Origin: Acidobacteriota bacterium
GTDB lineage: Bacteria; Acidobacteriota; Thermoanaerobaculia; Multivoradales; JAHEKO01
Direction: 5' to 3'
Assembly: GCA_030610025.1 (NCBI GenBank)
Contig: JAUWSP010000227.1
Coordinates: forward strand, 1-5,414
Length of the DNA: 5,414 nucleotides
The notes under the pieces are model-generated. The model did no database searches. It saw only the letters and a list, made by a program, of their open reading frames with translations, and was not told the origin of the DNA. Both the position numbers and the translations under genes were made by a program. This document shows, one piece after another, positions 5,120-5,414 of this stretch. How positions within the stretch are numbered: position 1 is the first letter of the stretch; each line of letters starts with the position of its first letter.

Positions 5120-5414
5120 CAATCGAAACGACTGGGGTCTTGCTGCGTGCGCTGTACGAGCTCGGCCGAGACCGCTGTCCGGTTGCGACCGGTCTCCTTG
5201 GCGACGTACATCGCGGCATCGGACAGACGCAGCAGCGTGCTCTTGCATCGGTCGGTCGATTGCTCCGAGCTGGCGTGTCGATTCAAGGAGGCGATACCAA
5301 TGGAGCAGGTCTGTCCGGTCAGCCGTAGAACATCCGGCTGCACTTCTCCAGGCTGTTCGCAGAACGTCGTACTGACCACCGCTTGACGCATTTCCTCGGC
5401 CAGGTCGATCGCCT
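5119..5414 (-). CDS. GGDEF-domain protein (probable diguanylate cyclase), C-terminal fragment
   Basis: The minus-strand frame is open to the window edge and ends at TGA (5121-5119), leaving the last 97 residues. It continues upstream of the Met codon at 5391 as AIDLAEEMRQAV, so that Met is internal and not the start. The fragment is the end of a GGDEF domain: the AxxLAExxR helix, then TCSIGIASL (the SIGxA strand), and LSDAAMYVAKETGRNR, matching the closing ADxAxYxAKxxGRNR helix of the family. GGDEF domains make the second messenger cyclic di-GMP from two GTP molecules. The GG(D/E)EF active site, the inhibitory RxxD site and any sensor domain lie outside the window, so activity cannot be judged. 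The protein ends soon after the domain, as is usual. It is on the same strand as the dehydrogenase but separated by about 370 bp, so a shared transcript is doubtful. Confidence 0.88.
   Translation of the reverse strand, partial: AIDLAEEMRQAVVSTTFCEQPGEVQPDVLRLTGQTCSIGIASLNRHASSEQSTDRCKSTLLRLSDAAMYVAKETGRNRTAVSAELVQRTQQDPSRFD

Noticed and set aside
4836..5375. Plus-strand open frame of 179 codons and overlapping shorter frames across the non-coding region.
   Set aside because: There is no family resemblance, it has a Phe-rich then Arg-rich composition, and its second half is the exact antisense of the well-supported GGDEF domain.

Overview
This is a window of high-GC bacterial chromosome. The coding parts look roughly two-thirds G+C by eye, with strong G/C bias at third codon positions. 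It carries ordinary housekeeping and metabolic genes, with no mobile elements, tRNA/rRNA genes or CRISPR arrays. The first gene is the tail of mqnC, so the organism probably makes menaquinone by the futalosine route. Together with a c-di-GMP (GGDEF) protein and an antiquitin-type aldehyde dehydrogenase, this fits a free-living Gram-negative-type bacterium such as an Acidobacteriota or deltaproteobacterial lineage. That placement is an inference and is weak.

Layout. Four genes run left to right on the + strand: the 3' end of mqnC (1-276), a small four-helix membrane protein of unknown family (283-720), a sodium:solute symporter (717-2243) and a diacylglycerol-kinase-family lipid kinase (2319-3197). 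The first three are packed as an operon, with a 6-bp gap and then a 4-bp ATGA overlap. The kinase follows after 75 bp and may be co-transcribed. Two genes lie on the - strand: an ALDH7/antiquitin-family dehydrogenase (3210-4748), which meets the kinase tail-to-tail with only 12 bp between stops, and the C-terminal end of a GGDEF-domain protein (5119-5414) that enters from the right edge.

The only sizeable non-coding stretch is 4749-5118. Its middle is much poorer in G+C than the genes (30 of 80 bases at 4841-4920). It holds two closely related palindromes that share the core CACAGTTCC(T)TGTG, about 82 bp apart, upstream of the aldehyde dehydrogenase. Further towards the GGDEF gene it holds several nested inverted repeats able to form sizeable RNA hairpins, and a C6/G7 hairpin directly abutting the GGDEF stop codon.

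How the genes work together. MqnC acts in quinone synthesis. The small membrane protein and the symporter are probably made together by translational coupling and could form one transporter unit of unknown substrate. The lipid kinase acts on membrane lipids. The dehydrogenase most likely oxidises the lysine-catabolic semialdehyde to 2-aminoadipate. No clearly new multi-gene system is visible. The items most worth following up are the symporter with its unassigned coupled partner and the palindrome pair with the structured intergenic region.
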